A stretch of 64,000 bases of DNA from Opisthorchis felineus (lineage: Eukaryota; Platyhelminthes; Trematoda; Opisthorchiida; Opisthorchiidae): positions 231,638 through 295,637 of the forward strand of contig SJOL01006427.1 of assembly GCA_004794785.1 (NCBI GenBank), read 5' to 3'. The first letter of the stretch is position 1. The number at the start of each line of letters is the position of its first letter. Positions 49,675-61,663 of the stretch are shown in pieces. The notes under the pieces were generated by a model that saw only the letters and a list, made by a program, of their open reading frames with translations, searched no databases and was not told the DNA's origin. The position numbers were made by a program, and so were the translations under genes.

Positions 49675-50709
49675 GTATGAATTTGGACGTCATGTTACGA
49701 TCTCATATTATCTTCCTCGTATTTGTTGCCTGATTCTATCCTAAAACTCCTCAGCTTATGGAATTCACTGACGCACGGCTTCTCTACAATGTCCTGCACC
49801 AACGAACCACTGGTTTTCATCCACATGGCTAGTAATCCGAATAAGCGAATGGTCTCTACTCAAGTTACATAGCCCTCACCCCTCCGCTTACATAGCGACT
49901 GGCGGAGATGAGGATGATGGAGAATACTTCGAAAAAATAGTTGTTCCTCATCCTAAGGATCGACTATGCATTGGCTGGGTCTATTACTTCCTGACACCCT
50001 TAAAAACTTAGGACAGAAGCACGCCAGTTAGCCACAGAGTAACGGGTAATCGCGCCTTCCCCCACGGTGGTAAATCCAAGAGAACATAAAGGCTTGCACC
50101 TTAGTTATGGCCTGCATACACACGTAGGCAAAAGCGAACAGTGATGCAGTTAGCCCTGAAGAAATCTCCAAACAACTAATGCTTCACAACAGATCGTTCG
50201 ATTATAAGCGTTTCTGGTGATCGCGACTGGTCCCACCTTTTAAATAAGCCACAAAATTGCACCAGCTTGTGGACAGCATGCACTCATCCCCAACAAATGC
50301 ATGAGTAGAGATAAAAATAGAGGGAACTCAGAGGGGAGGGACCTACCACCTCACAACTTCTAGCCCCTTTCTAAAGTGATTTTGGATCTACAAGGTTGTG
50401 TTATCCATTATCCAGTTCGGTAAGGGGTCCCCAATTAATTCGAGGGAGTTTAACAAACGCTCATTGGGATCTCAAAATTTCCTTAACTGTGGGCGTCCTC
50501 TGTTGATGGATTCCACCGAATTGGGTCCAAGCCACGTGGTCAATATTCAGTGCATCTTTGTCTGAACTTAATTCTTGAAGGCTGTATGAAATGAATTGCA
50601 AAAGACATTTTACAGCAAAAACCATCCAGGAGTAGCAGTTCATGGTTGTACAAGTTTGATTTGCAAACGAACTGTTCATGTTTGCCGTATGCCCTACTAG
50701 TTTTTCTAG

Positions 50710-50974
50710 AAAGACAATTTTGGATTTTCCAACCCCGGAGTTAATTCCCAAAAACGATCTCGTTTTCGTGCCATTCAAACAGCTTGGAACTTTTGCTTTT
50801 TTATTTGAATGCCACCAAATTTTATTTTACGCAGTGCCAGTGCCCGACATCGCAATGCAATCAAGCTATGGCTCCTTTGTTATGGATAGTACATTCATCA
50901 GAATTCAGAAGCTTGACAGTCGTCCTATGTGCTTCATTCCGAACTTGTATTTTTTGCCACACGTAGATGCAGGC
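50710..50974 (+). CDS. candidate internal exon, gene ending at 52116
   Basis: Acceptor tactagtttttctag and donor GGC|gtacgtgc enclose one base plus 88 codons. The frame starts KTILDFPTPELIPKNDLVFV, then PFKQLGTFAFLFECHQIL, and ends NLYFLPHVDAG in phase 0, compatible with the exon at 51961. The T-rich base make-up and an overlapping - strand frame weaken the call. No domain recognised. Confidence 0.3.
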
Positions 50975-51960
50975 GTACGTGCGTGACCGAAGGTCATTGC
51001 ATTTGGACATTGCTCCTGGTGTTTCTATTTACAAACAACGCCGAAAACCTCAGTGTCAGCAACAGTTTTAACAAGTTCATTTTTTACTTTCCATTTCATG
51101 TGCTGCAGTGGTCTACCTATTCTCTTCTTAATAAAATAACAGAACAAACTAAGGAAGCGACCGAGTAGGGCTTCTAGAAATGATTACAATAACAGAACGA
51201 CGCTGCGTATTTTGAAAGTGATATATGCCACACCGGCGGCCACTTACATACAGCTTATATGTTGTCTGTAATTTGAGCTCATCGTTGTTCGGCGTCAACC
51301 TTTACTTGATCTAACACATCGTTTGGGTTGGTGGCTCTGCGGTCCCTGTTGCCAAGTTAGGTGGCCAAATAAACAGATTAATTCTTATCTATTTCCTCAT
51401 CAACTTCTTACCAACTGAAAGGTCTTCATTGAATATTATCAGCGTTGAATTGATCAGTGAACCAATGCACTGTGTCAAATATTTCACTTGGGAATGTCTT
51501 GATTGATTGTCTTGATTGAATGCGCTTTTTACACACCGTTCGATTGCAAACTGGACTAGCTAAAAGCCATTTCCACCCTTACGTGAAAGTAACCAAAGAA
51601 ACGAACACTTTGGTGGAAGTGAAGACAAGGTAGAAGAGAGGCACATGTCCGGACGAATATAGACACACAAAAACGCATTTGTTCCCCAAGATTAGTGAGG
51701 CATAAGAGATCAAAAAAATTATCATTCATTCTCGGAACATTTGTAACTATGCGCAATGCTCAATTTTTGTTTCGTAGTTTTCATCCTCCTACTTTTGAGA
51801 AAATCATGGGAATAGAAACATTCCAATAGAAGCATGTTTCAGACAATCCAGCTTCCAACTATGTATTGAACGGCCTGAATATCAGTTGCAATCATGTTTC
51901 GATTTCAAAGACTTTTGTACGGCCCTGTCATATTAATCACTACAAACTTTCCTTTTCTAG

Positions 51961-52116
51961 TCACCCCCTGGAAACCCCGTAACTGCTGTTGATCCCGTAT
52001 TTATGGCATTCGATGCTAAGCGAAAGACAGGTGTTGAGAGAGCCTTATTCTGGTTTACACATAACATCGCGCATCCCCACACTCAAATCCCTCGTTTCGG
52101 CTTCAGTTCTCTCTGA
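51961..52116 (+). CDS. 3' terminal exon of an unidentified gene
   Basis: A strong acceptor (actttccttttctag) is followed by 51 codons beginning SPPGNPVTAVDPVFMAFDAK, then RKTGVERALFWFTHNI and HPHTQIPRFGFSSL, to TGA at 52114-52116. AATAAA follows at 52129-52134, only 12 bases past the stop, so the 3' UTR would be very short. The acceptor, open frame, stop and poly(A) signal together make a convincing last exon. The protein is not recognised. Confidence 0.55.
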   Translation, partial: SPPGNPVTAVDPVFMAFDAKRKTGVERALFWFTHNIAHPHTQIPRFGFSSL

Positions 52117-52128
52117 AATTGTACTATC

Positions 52129-52134
52129 AATAAA
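52129..52134 (+). terminator. poly(A) signal AATAAA
   Basis: Canonical hexamer 12 bases after the stop of the exon at 51961-52116. The downstream sequence is GT-rich enough (gctctgaggtggaaatgttt) for a cleavage site. Confidence 0.5.
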
Positions 52135-54627
52135 AATGCTCTGAGGTGGAAATGTTTCCAAAATATCTGATCAACTATTTTTTAATCCACATTCTTTGGG
52201 ACATTCTTTTTTGATGAATTGTGGGTCCATGACTTTATTGCGAATCGACGTCTGATCAACCAATCCAAGTGATAACTGAAAAACTAGGAGCCAAAAAAGA
52301 CAAAAGTAAACGGCAGATTATTTTACGGGAAGCATTCCCAAGTGACCCTCTAATCAGGGATAGTCGACGTAATGTTTGAAATCCTGCTCCAATCAACCAT
52401 TTTTGCTGGGGACAGCGGGATCAGCGGGTACGATTTCCTAGCAAGCGTTTTCCGATTTTTTTCAACAAAAGGAGAAGTTTTCATTTAGAAACTTTTAATA
52501 ACAAAACCATCATCCCTGAGTATTCATTTCCTCAACAGCAAGACCACTTCCAAGGTACCATTCTGTTTGTATTTCATTTTTTGCGTATGTACACATTCTG
52601 TTGTCGAAAAAGTTAAATACATGTATGTGCGTTAGCAAAATGTTTCATGAGATGTAAACCGTTAGACACAGGAAACTGATGAGACATTACACGTTTCACA
52701 TCCCAGACTATTGTATTTACGTGACGTAACCCCAAAATAAGGTTGAACATCTGTTCCAAGTTTTTTCAATTGGTAATGTGAGGTGTGGTGTCTAAAATGC
52801 TAGCACAGAAATGATAACGGGTTTAAAGACAGATACTCAGTGTCATTTGGCTGCTGTGCAACGCATGCGAACGTGTTTTTCTTCTCACTCGGAATAAATC
52901 AAATGTATTTAATTTCACTAGCAATGTTGCAGTTGTGATATCCATTGTTGTAAGTTTGACAAATTGAGTTCAGCCCACCCTGTAACAAGAGTGGTTTTCA
53001 GTTATAACAGGTGTTCCATCTATGGGGTGGGATATGAAGAATACCTGCAACGGATACAAGTTCTCCAAGTTTTAGGTTATCGAACACTCGCAAATAAGCC
53101 CCGGAACATGTGACGAGATTCACTGACATGGAGCACCATCGTGCTTTAAGCAATCTTCAATGAAACTGAATTAGTCAAGGAAGTCGAAACCGTGCTTTTT
53201 TGGTGCAGTATTAGGCACAACAGATAATTCATGCGGTGATACTGATGGTAATGACGAATGGTCGGATCCTGAAACTGACCCTCTACAGAAATTCAAACAA
53301 TTTCGACCTTTTTCGGGGTTGAGTTTTTCCATTTTTCTAGGCTAGTCTATCTAGCCTGACAAAACTAAGGCTCTATTTTTGTGATGTTTTGAGTCTATTT
53401 TTATCCGCAGAGAAAGCAGCAAAAAGACCAGTATGACTCGTTATGACCATATATGTATCTAGCAGATAGTTTCGAGCCCCAATAATAGCGATGTTTGCTT
53501 CGGATTCCGGTAAACAATTGTGGAATTAGGAATGACATGCATCTGTAATTGTCGTGACCCTAATAAGGTTTCACACATTATTGAACAGATTCTTCTATAC
53601 TTGGTAGCAATTGGAAAAAAACAAGGCTGTCTCCTCGACTAGTTCTACTCTTACTGTTTGTCATACAGATAAATAAGGCTGACCGAAAATCCTAGTCTAA
53701 GCCGAACGAAGTAAAATTTAACTTTCGAAAGAGAATTTATAGCATCAAACTCACATCTAGATGCAACAAGTCAGAGGTGCATGAATGTCCAGCTGCGTGA
53801 ATTCCGCATCTGCAGCATAGTGCTCGTATTGTTATGGTTCACGGAAAGACAATCCTGCATCCCTCTCCCAGATTTTCCTGCTATCCCAATGATAGTGGCC
53901 AGCGATAGTCAACATATAAAACAGATATCGACGATAACCACTTAAAGCAAGTGGGAGAGATCTAACGGAGAACATGACAAGTCAGACCTCACATCAACCC
54001 AGGCTTGGAAATTCCAGAGATGTGAACCCGTCAAGTATTGATTTTGTAAGTGGAAAGTTGGGAAACTTCGGCTGATTTGAATATATATCCAAACAAGATG
54101 ATGCCACATGTGTTCGTCTGACGACGCTTGACGGCCTTCCTCGCGCATATAATGTATAATGCGAAGACAATATCACCATAAATACAGAGCCAACTAGGTT
54201 GCAGTATAAGATCGGTATTCGACAATCCACCGTCTCTATTGGCAAGCACGTCTTCAGTTCAACTTGAATGGAAGAAAACTGTTTAGAGTTCTTTGACATC
54301 AACTCGATTTGACAAACCTATGTACAAGTAGTAATGTAGTAATAATGATCCGTGATTGAGTGTGGACATATGAAAGAATGTACTGGTTGAGTTTGTGCAG
54401 TGCTAATTTCCATTCGACTTTAACTCGGATGTTCGAATGTTATCCAAATCGATCTTTCCTGACAACCATAAAACTTGATCAATCTATCCTAAGTGTGGTG
54501 TGCTTTTTGCTGTTCGGATAAGTATGTGAAACGCTTCTTTTGTTATTGTTATTATTTAATGTGAAGGCCGACAGCCTGCTGATTGCTTCCAAATTTTATC
54601 TTTCTCTTTGATACATACATAGTATAG

Positions 54628-55002
54628 GATATATTCTGGCAAGCCGCACTAAGTGAACTCTCGACTGTCATCAGTAAACTGCCGAAATCCGTGCTTGAAT
54701 GCAGGTATACCAGCTTGTCACAACAAGCAGGCTACGGATATTACCGCCTCTATGGCTGTTTACGCAAGCCCAAAGAAAGCCTTAAACTGTCACCAAATCG
54801 ATGTGGAGACAGCATACCCAGAGAAGACGTCAACCTGAAACGGTATAACGAGAAACGTCTGACCATCGTACCTAGTGGTGCATGTCTTCCGCAAGGAGAT
54901 CGGGAATCGACTGAACAAAGTTGCCAAAGGCTAATCCAGAACCCCGTCCACGAAGTTCAATCTATTGTAGACCGTGAAAAATTAACCCAGAAGAGAAAGT
55001 AA
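54628..55002 (+). CDS. 3' terminal exon of an unidentified gene, 124 residues
   Basis: The pyrimidine-rich acceptor region (tttatctttctctttgatacatacatagtatag) leads into DIFWQAALSELSTVISKLPK, then SVLECRYTSLSQQAGYGYYR, LYGCLRKPKESLKLSPNR and a polar, charged tail VQSIVDREKLTQKRK before TAA. It starts in phase 0. AATAAA occurs near 55298. It might share a gene with the 51961 exon as an alternative last exon, but nothing proves this. No domain recognised. Confidence 0.5.
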   Translation, partial: DIFWQAALSELSTVISKLPKSVLECRYTSLSQQAGYGYYRLYGCLRKPKESLKLSPNRCGDSIPREDVNLKRYNEKRLTIVPSGACLPQGDRESTEQSCQRLIQNPVHEVQSIVDREKLTQKRK

Positions 55003-55371
55003 ATGATCACTTTGCACGATTTCTGGTTTCTTGCTTCTTATCATTTCTCACCCTTTTGCTTTCCGTTCATTTTCAACTTTTGCTTTTGCCTTCCTTCCCC
55101 ACACCTTTGTACACAGAAAAATGAACCTTTTTAGTTATCGTATTTAAAACATTCAAACAGAGGAGCCTATGCATGACAACCCGCCCCCCGCCGCAAGTCA
55201 AATGCTAACCACATGTCAGTATGCAAACAGGAGGTCCGGATTTCCTTTGCTTTGTTTTGTTTTACGAAGAAGTTTTAAACGGCCGTCACGAAAGTTAAAT
55301 AAACACACAGCGTTGTAAAGTTGCAAAACAGGCTGGACATGTCTCACTGCGTCCTGCCGGGTACGCACTAC

Positions 55372-55372
<1 letters not shown>

Positions 55373-55415
<43 letters not shown>
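55373..55415. repeat. (AT)n microsatellite
   Basis: About 43 bases of pure AT. Confidence 0.97.
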
Positions 55416-55416
<1 letters not shown>

Positions 55417-57995
55417 GAAAAAACGGGCAGCTTCTTCATATCTGACCTTGGACCGTCAGAACGACACAAATCTGGTCGATTCACATATTTTTCACCCAAA
55501 ATGGGACACGTTATTTGACCGCTGCCGGACTTTTTTCCTCTGTTCTGCCCATGTAAATTATTGAGCATACACAGCTTGGCAAATGGTAGTGTATATGGCG
55601 GACTGTGGGACAGGCGCTTTGACATCCAGCTGCAGGTGCACAGACAAACAAGTCTGCGTTTCGCATCAAGGTTATCTGGCACCACTCTGTCTGATCCCTC
55701 ACATCTTCACCTTCCTTTTTGTCAAAAAATAATGTTTTCTGATGGGTAACCATTCAGGCGAGATATCTGTTCCAAGCAGTTGAGTTCACTATAAATCGCA
55801 TCACTTTGCCCTGGCCTATACCATCCTTACTGGAATAAGTTTACCACTGGTTACTAAGAGACTGGCAAACTTTTAGCACTGTCTCATCCATGCGTTTTTC
55901 CAGACGTGCATATTGTGCCACAATCTTCACTGTGTGTTTAATTGTCTAAGAATACTCTACTGTTGTTTGCTTAGTGTGCCGTGCTCAATTTGAGGTTAGG
56001 GTGTAAGCACGATACATGGAAATTTCGTTTCACTTCGTGGGTTGGATATTACGGGCGTGTTTTCTACGTACAGGATGCAAAGTCATGTCTTATGAACGAG
56101 GTTTGAGGCTTGCTGTATAAGGCTAGATACGAAGGCATAATCTAGGTCTAGTCACAGTAGATTATTCATCGAGAAGCCATCTACCTGCTTAAAAAAGCAG
56201 TTCTGAAAGTCAAACCTTATATTTCTTGTACACACAATAGCCAGGAGCTTTAGTTTTACCACCAGCCTTGCGGTGCGGATAAATTCAAGTTAGATATTGT
56301 TGTGCACTATATCTGTGTCCAACCCCTCTTGAAACAACCAACGTGAAAATCCTGATTCAATGAACCGGTTTCATCTTGCTTCTTTTGCTCGAACTCCTAC
56401 TTTCCTTGGTCACCTTGTGTATAGCTACAGCACCTTCCAAAATACGTCCCTAGCCATCTTTTCCACTCACCCCCATAATATTAATTTTTATGACCATGAA
56501 ACAGTTCTCAAGAGACTCCCCTTAATTCTTCACCGACGTTTTGATGTTTCCCGTAAGAATCCCTAGGGTATGAGCACAACGCCCGATGAACCTTAGAATA
56601 AGCGACTAATAAGTGATCTCAGGTTTCCATCCCAGGTAAAATCTGTCCACTTACATGCCTTACTTTAGTTCCACACGATGTCAAAATCCACTAGTTAATC
56701 CATTTCTGTTGTTCTCACATTCAGACAGCTATAGACCACCCTGGTATAGGAGTATCTCTACTCTGAAAGTACATTCACTTTTGTGAATCTTTGGTCCTCA
56801 TTTGAACTGTAATGTTATCCTCAAGTTTTCGCGTACCCAGTTATCAACCTTACAATGGTGCCCCTATGTTCCTCCCCCCCAGAGACTTAATTTTCTCTGT
56901 TCTTTTTTTTCAACGAGGATCTTTCCTTGCATCCTCAAATTCCTTGAGACTGTTTGTCTACAACGAAGCACGGTCATATTTACACAGTTAATCTCGGTTT
57001 CCTACTTTAGGAAGCCTTTTCAATGCAGCCCACCGCCCCATCAAAGTTCCATTTAAAACCATGATACGGCACGGCATACCCTCTTAATAAGTACTCAGGT
57101 TATAATTTCAAACTGAAAGAACCAACTCTTCTGCATTTCGAGCTGTTAGAATCTGAAAGTACAGAACTAAATATCTACCAAGACAATAAATGCATGTTGT
57201 GCAAACTCGTAACCCGGATCATTAGGGGAAAAACAGAAAACACTCCCTCACAAACCGCAATGTTTTCGATGTCATATCGCTTAGGAGTGATAAATCCAGT
57301 CTGACCGCAGATTCCAGCGATTTCATTGTGATGAATTTCTGTTTAGGACGACAAATTTTCATGGCAAATAAATACCTCAGCTCTAAGTATGATGCATAAC
57401 AGAACGAGAACAGGGGGATAAACTGTTGTTCACAACGCCCAAAAGTCCTTACAAATCCATTCCTGCCTATAGCAAACGGGTATTTCAATGCGTAAAACAT
57501 GTCATGCCTGTACACTAAGGGCTCGATCACTATCAACAGCCTTGTTGACAACATCAATACAAAATGCAGACGTGCGTTTATTTCCCAGGAGCTCAACAAA
57601 CCACATCGCAATTCACATACTTGCAAGCAAACCTAATATGTACTCAGATGACTAACACCGGCGAGCATGGGTTGGTCGCAGCCGAGAAGCGCAGACGGAA
57701 GGTTCAACATTCAGTCATTACTGTTCAAAAACGTTAAGTAACATGACACCACGTAGGTGCTTCGATTAGGTGCTTCGTTAGGAAGTGCTCCTGCGTATCT
57801 GTAATAAAGAAAATGTCAGGAAAGTGAACACCAAACGCAGTCAATACACATTCAATTAATTTCACCCCATAATTTGGCTACTTAAGTATCGCAAGTAGCT
57901 TATATTAAGTCCATCTCAAAACCGTGTTTCAGGGCGTTCGAGATTATCGATATCCGCTTTGAGTGTACTTGAGGCACGTTTTGTGAATTCTTCCT

Positions 57996-57997
<2 letters not shown>
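55416..57997. other. no supported gene
   Basis: A 134-codon - strand frame at 57222-57626 and T-rich + strand frames at 56360-57056 have no splice partners or recognised domains. Confidence 0.35.

Positions 57998-58047
<50 letters not shown>
57998..58047. repeat. (AT)n microsatellite
   Basis: Fifty bases of pure AT, the longest uninterrupted tract, about 70 bases left of the foldback element. Confidence 0.97.
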
Positions 58048-58049
<2 letters not shown>

Positions 58050-58115
58050 CTACGGAAAGACCGAAATAGGGCATCGGAACATTCAGGCCTTGCAGCACTG
58101 CAATCCTTGCTGGTG

Positions 58116-59178
58116 TAGTGGTCTGGTGACCCCAAAAGCTACTTTTCCAGGAGTGCGTGGCAAATAAATAAAAATAATAACGCTAGATTGAGTATTCAAT
58201 AATAAAGTGCGGCAAATGAAACAGACTCTCTAAGAATTGTTCTCTTTAAAATAGTTCGTCAGCCTATGTCAGCGAATAAATAATAATCCAGTTATGGTTG
58301 TCCAGGGGTCTTCTTCTGAACAGTTCTCACATAAAATAAAATCCGAAGATAGTCTGAAATGTGTTGATACCAGAGTTAGTACATGAAACTCGCGAATGAG
58401 AGCTGCAAGCTCGAGCAAAAGCAGAAGGGAAGGTCGAAGCACGCGACCACGTTTTGTATTGTGTGTAAGAAGTAAAAGAGCGCGTTTCGTAGTTTTTCGC
58501 ATTCACACAAAGACGTTTATGCAATTGACGAGATACGTAATGTTATAATGGAAGCAAAAGAAGGGTGCAAAACACCACACTGCTTAGGCTGGCCATCAGA
58601 GTCCGGTGTAACTTGGCGGTTAACGGGCGAGCCTCCTCATCGGTGGTTTGGAACCATACCTGAACTTCCGGCTTCTCTTGTTAGGGCCTGAGAGTCTCGA
58701 TGGTGTGATGTTTCGTACCTTTCTTTTGCTTTCATTATAACGTTACGTATTTCATCAATTTCATAAACGATTTTTGTTTGAATACGCAAAACCACAAAAA
58801 CGCGCATTTGTACAAAATTACATACAATACAGGCGTGGTCGCATTCTCCGATTTTCTCTTTTCATTTCACTCGCGCTTACAGCGGTTATTCGCGAGCTTC
58901 ATGTGCTAACTCTGGTATCAAAACATTTCAGACTGTCTTTGGAGTTTATTGTATATGAGAGCTTCCCGGAAAGAAGACCCCTGGACATCCACGACCGGAT
59001 TATTATTTATTCACTGACCTGGGCCAACGATGAACTATTTTAAAAAGAACAATTCTTAGTGAGTCTGTTCCATTCGACCCTTTTCATTATTGTGTACTCA
59101 ATTCAGAGTAATTATATTTATTTCTTTGCCACACGCTTCCTAAAGTAGCTTTTTTGGGTACCCAGACCATTACAATGG
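58116..59178. mobile_element. foldback element, about 450-bp inverted arms with tRNA-like loop
   Basis: The left arm (58116 to about 58585) and right arm (about 58705-59178) are inverted copies over their whole length. Examples: gaagacccctggacatccac at 58975 against its complement near 58300, gcgcatttgtac near 58803 against gagcgcgtttcg near 58480, and ttgccacacgcttcctaaag near 59130 against its complement near 58140. Termini read TAgtggtctgg and ccagaccatTA, consistent with TA-flanked ends as in Tc1/mariner-type insertions (inference). The two arms give parallel translated frames, because they are copies. The loop holds A-box-like tggcggttaacgg and B-box-like ggtttggaacc. Confidence 0.8.
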
Positions 59179-61128
59179 AAACCTAGTGTCCTTCGAGCTA
59201 CACAGCAACCAAGAACCGTACTAGTGTGTTAGCTAAACATTTTCGCTGAACGGTAACTCCGACAGACCAGCGCATGCGGTTACAAATGCAAAAGAGGGAC
59301 GAGTGGCATAATTTCAGTGCAAGGTTATTAGGTTACTCGTCACGTTGTGCGTGGGTGTACAAATACAGTATTCGTTTGCCGCAAAGGAAAAACTTCGTAC
59401 AGAAAACTCGCAGAAAATTTACTCTATTTGTTTTGCACACAACACAAAATCTGCATGAAGATGAGCCACCGGGAAAGACAGAAGAATCCATGAGAGTAAA
59501 ACAGGTCTGCTGATGCTGACTTACGCACACTTCGAGGACATGTTGGCAGTCGAAGAAACCAGCAAATGCTACAGATCTGCAAAGGCTTACTCGAAACACC
59601 CAATAGTTACAACCATATGGTTTTTTAATGTCTGAGAGCAATAAGTTCGTCAGTTTTTTTAAATGAGCGATCCGCCAGCCAGCTAATCATTACCTTTCGT
59701 GGGTAATGAGTGATCGCGTAGCATTCACATTAGTCTCTACAGAGTAGACATCCTGTTAAGCTGTCAGTTTATATAGGTTGGGTGGTTCGTTTTGGTGTGT
59801 TTTTGAGATCAAGCTGGCCACAGACAAACTTATTAGTAAGCTTTCAAAAATGTATCAGTAACTTTTAGCAAGCAAGTTGATCTTCAAAAGCGATTACGTG
59901 GCTTCCAACACTTGTTGCTTGGTACAGTTAGCAGCTAATTTAGCTCGTGAGGGAATATCCAAGTTCGGGTATTAAAGCATGTCATTTTACGTGTTGCCCA
60001 TGCTTTGTGTATCATAGGTGAGTGAATGGACGCCCCGGGCTTTCACTTCAATAAAGATGCCAGAGATAAGGCAAGGTGTAGTGCAAGTGCATATTCAACC
60101 GCATGGAACGATTTGATAGATGCTGCTAGGAACTATGAATTGAAGTTCCGTACACACGGCGTTTGCTACCATTGCGAAAGCTCCAGGGTGTGGGAACCAC
60201 GCGTAGGGTGTTGGAGAATCCGAGGGAAACCCTGTAAATAGACCTGGAACATCAATAAAGATCATCTAGGATGATCATAATAGGTCTAGGGGAGTTCAAA
60301 ACTGCCATAAGTCGTTTATAACTAGCTTAGCTGCGTGCTTCAGTGCTTGCGCGTAGAAGTAAGTCACAGACAGAAAGCCAGCCAAATGGTGCTTTCGAGA
60401 TGTTAGCATGAAACGGGAAATAACAGGATCAGAAGGAGAACATAGCCAGATAGAGCCCAATGTTTTAGCCAATGGAGATGGAAATGGATATTTTTATTTC
60501 GATCCTAAAGTAAAAAATGCAGCTACAGCCAAGGCGATGTCATCAGCTTAAGCTAGAAACAGGGGCAGGGCGGGGCAGGGCAGACAGAAACAGCTGAAGA
60601 AAACGGCTTTCAAACAATGCAGATAGGGGCCGTGTCAATCATAGCGGTGTCGGGTTTGGTGCAGCAGGAATTCTGTGGTCTTGAGGAGGTTGGCGTTTGA
60701 TAGGGAATGAATGAGTATTAGGAACAACGTCGGTGAACGAAACCCGCCATTGATATTATGTCGAAAGACGGGCAGCATGCGCACGCTAATTCATTTGAGT
60801 TCACGTGGTTACTGATCCGTTTGGCTATCATGGAAATTCCGTTGCAAACGTTGCATCACCATTCGTGGACAGTTCGTCAGTGCTCAGACGGTTTTCTGCG
60901 TTTTTTCGGTTTCTTTAAGCAGCTTTTGATGCCGCTTAATGCAACCGGTTGGTAGATATACAGCTTCCTCGTAATTACGCTGAAAACTATTACTTGTGCC
61001 CTAATGTGATTTGCATTCCGTGCATTTCGTTGGTTCGTTGAACAGTTTGGTTATGTTAGTTTCGGTCGTTTTTCTGATTAGCCTGTTTGCATTTTGTTGT
61101 GCTTTGTAAATTTATCCATCTGTGACAG
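59179..61128. other. no supported multi-exon gene
   Basis: It contains the short ORF at 60363-60551, a 5-bp periodic GC-rich run (ggggcagggcggggcagggc) near 60566, and unassigned frames at 59274-59513 and 60758-60955. Confidence 0.35.
60363..60551 (+). CDS. short ORF, 62 codons, coding-like
   Basis: The frame opens directly after a stop with VTDRKPAKWCFRDVS. The first ATG, at 60408, gives MKREITGSEGEHSQIEPNVL, then ANGDGNGYFYFDPKVKNA and ATAKAMSSA to TAA. The balanced amino-acid make-up is unlike neighbouring chance frames. There is no splice context or family match; it could be a retroelement ORF relic or a small peptide gene. Confidence 0.25.
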   Translation, partial: VTDRKPAKWCFRDVSMKREITGSEGEHSQIEPNVLANGDGNGYFYFDPKVKNAATAKAMSSA

Positions 61129-61222
61129 GCTGTTTAGACACCTACGCCTTAGTTTTCTATCTGTTTCGATTGGTCCAAATGTCGTTGCCTTGCCGTCCAG
61201 TTCTCATGGACTAATTTGGTCG
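61129..61222 (+). CDS. membrane-protein gene, internal exon
   Basis: Acceptor tttatccatctgtgacag and donor TCG|gtaagact bound one base plus 31 codons: LFRHLRLSFLSVSIGPNVVA, then LPSSSHGLIWS. It ends in phase 0 and is separated by only 49 bp from the next exon. The upstream exons were not found. A codon would be completed by two bases from the missing previous exon. Confidence 0.5.
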
Positions 61223-61271
61223 GTAAGACTTTCCTGGCCCTTTTTTGGCGGGCGATCTCTCTGCTTTACAG

Positions 61272-61475
61272 GCAAACCAGATGCTTTTCCTTTTTAGCGG
61301 TTACTTGTTTCAATATTTTCCGTATACTACAGTCAAAGCAACTTTGGTCCACCGACTTTGTGCCCCTCCGCTTCTTCCACTAATCCCTGCAATTGGTTCC
61401 TTAGCCGCCTTCATCTTGCTGGTCTGTGTTTCTCTTGTCCTTGGTCGAGGCGTTTTACCGGAGTGCGTGGGGATG
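61272..61475 (+). CDS. membrane-protein gene, transmembrane exon
   Basis: An excellent acceptor (gatctctctgctttacag) and donor ATG|gtgagtgc enclose exactly 68 codons, phase 0 at both ends. It reads ANQMLFLFSGYLFQYFPYTT, then VKATLVHRLCAPPLLPLIPA, IGSLAAFILLVCVSLVLG and RGVLPECVGM. One clear membrane helix (SLAAFILLVCVSLVLG) and a second likely one (PPLLPLIPAI) are visible. The spacing GYLxxYxPxxxxxxTLxxxxxxxP resembles the C-terminal membrane region of protein O-mannosyltransferases (GWxxHYxPF...HHYxPAL), but the HHY motif is absent, so that identity is only a suggestion. Confidence 0.6.
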
Positions 61476-61570
61476 GTGAGTGCAAGTGGGGTTCAATGCA
61501 GTCTGAAACCTGAGCTAAAAAGCTACTTCTTCAGCGCGATCGAAGCGGTACTCTTTTGGTAGAATTGTAG

Positions 61571-61663
61571 ATGGCGAAGACAAAGAAGGAATCCGTGAAA
61601 TCTCCTCAAGTCTGCAGAAGCTGTGGTTCAGAAATAAAATGGTGTGTATTGTATCAAGAATAA
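61571..61663 (+). CDS. membrane-protein gene, possible terminal exon with CxxC motif
   Basis: Acceptor cttttggtagaattgtag and a phase-0 start fit the preceding exon after a 95-bp intron. It reads MAKTKKESVKSPQVCRSCGS, then EIKWCVLYQE and TAA. CRSC..IKWC looks like half of a zinc ribbon. The stop codon overlaps a poly(A) hexamer (gAATAAAatc), and two more AATAAA motifs lie nearby. An overlapping frame in another phase stays open over 60 codons, so the exon is uncertain. Confidence 0.35.
   Translation: MAKTKKESVKSPQVCRSCGSEIKWCVLYQE

Noticed and set aside
57222..57626. 134-codon - strand ORF with hydrophobic stretches, at first suggestive of a receptor
   Set aside because: No receptor motif (DRY, NPxxY) and no exon partners. 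The similarity is only compositional.
60560..60585. GC-rich ggggcagggc repeat, considered as a regulatory or G-quadruplex element
   Set aside because: Too short and too few G-runs to support a specific claim.
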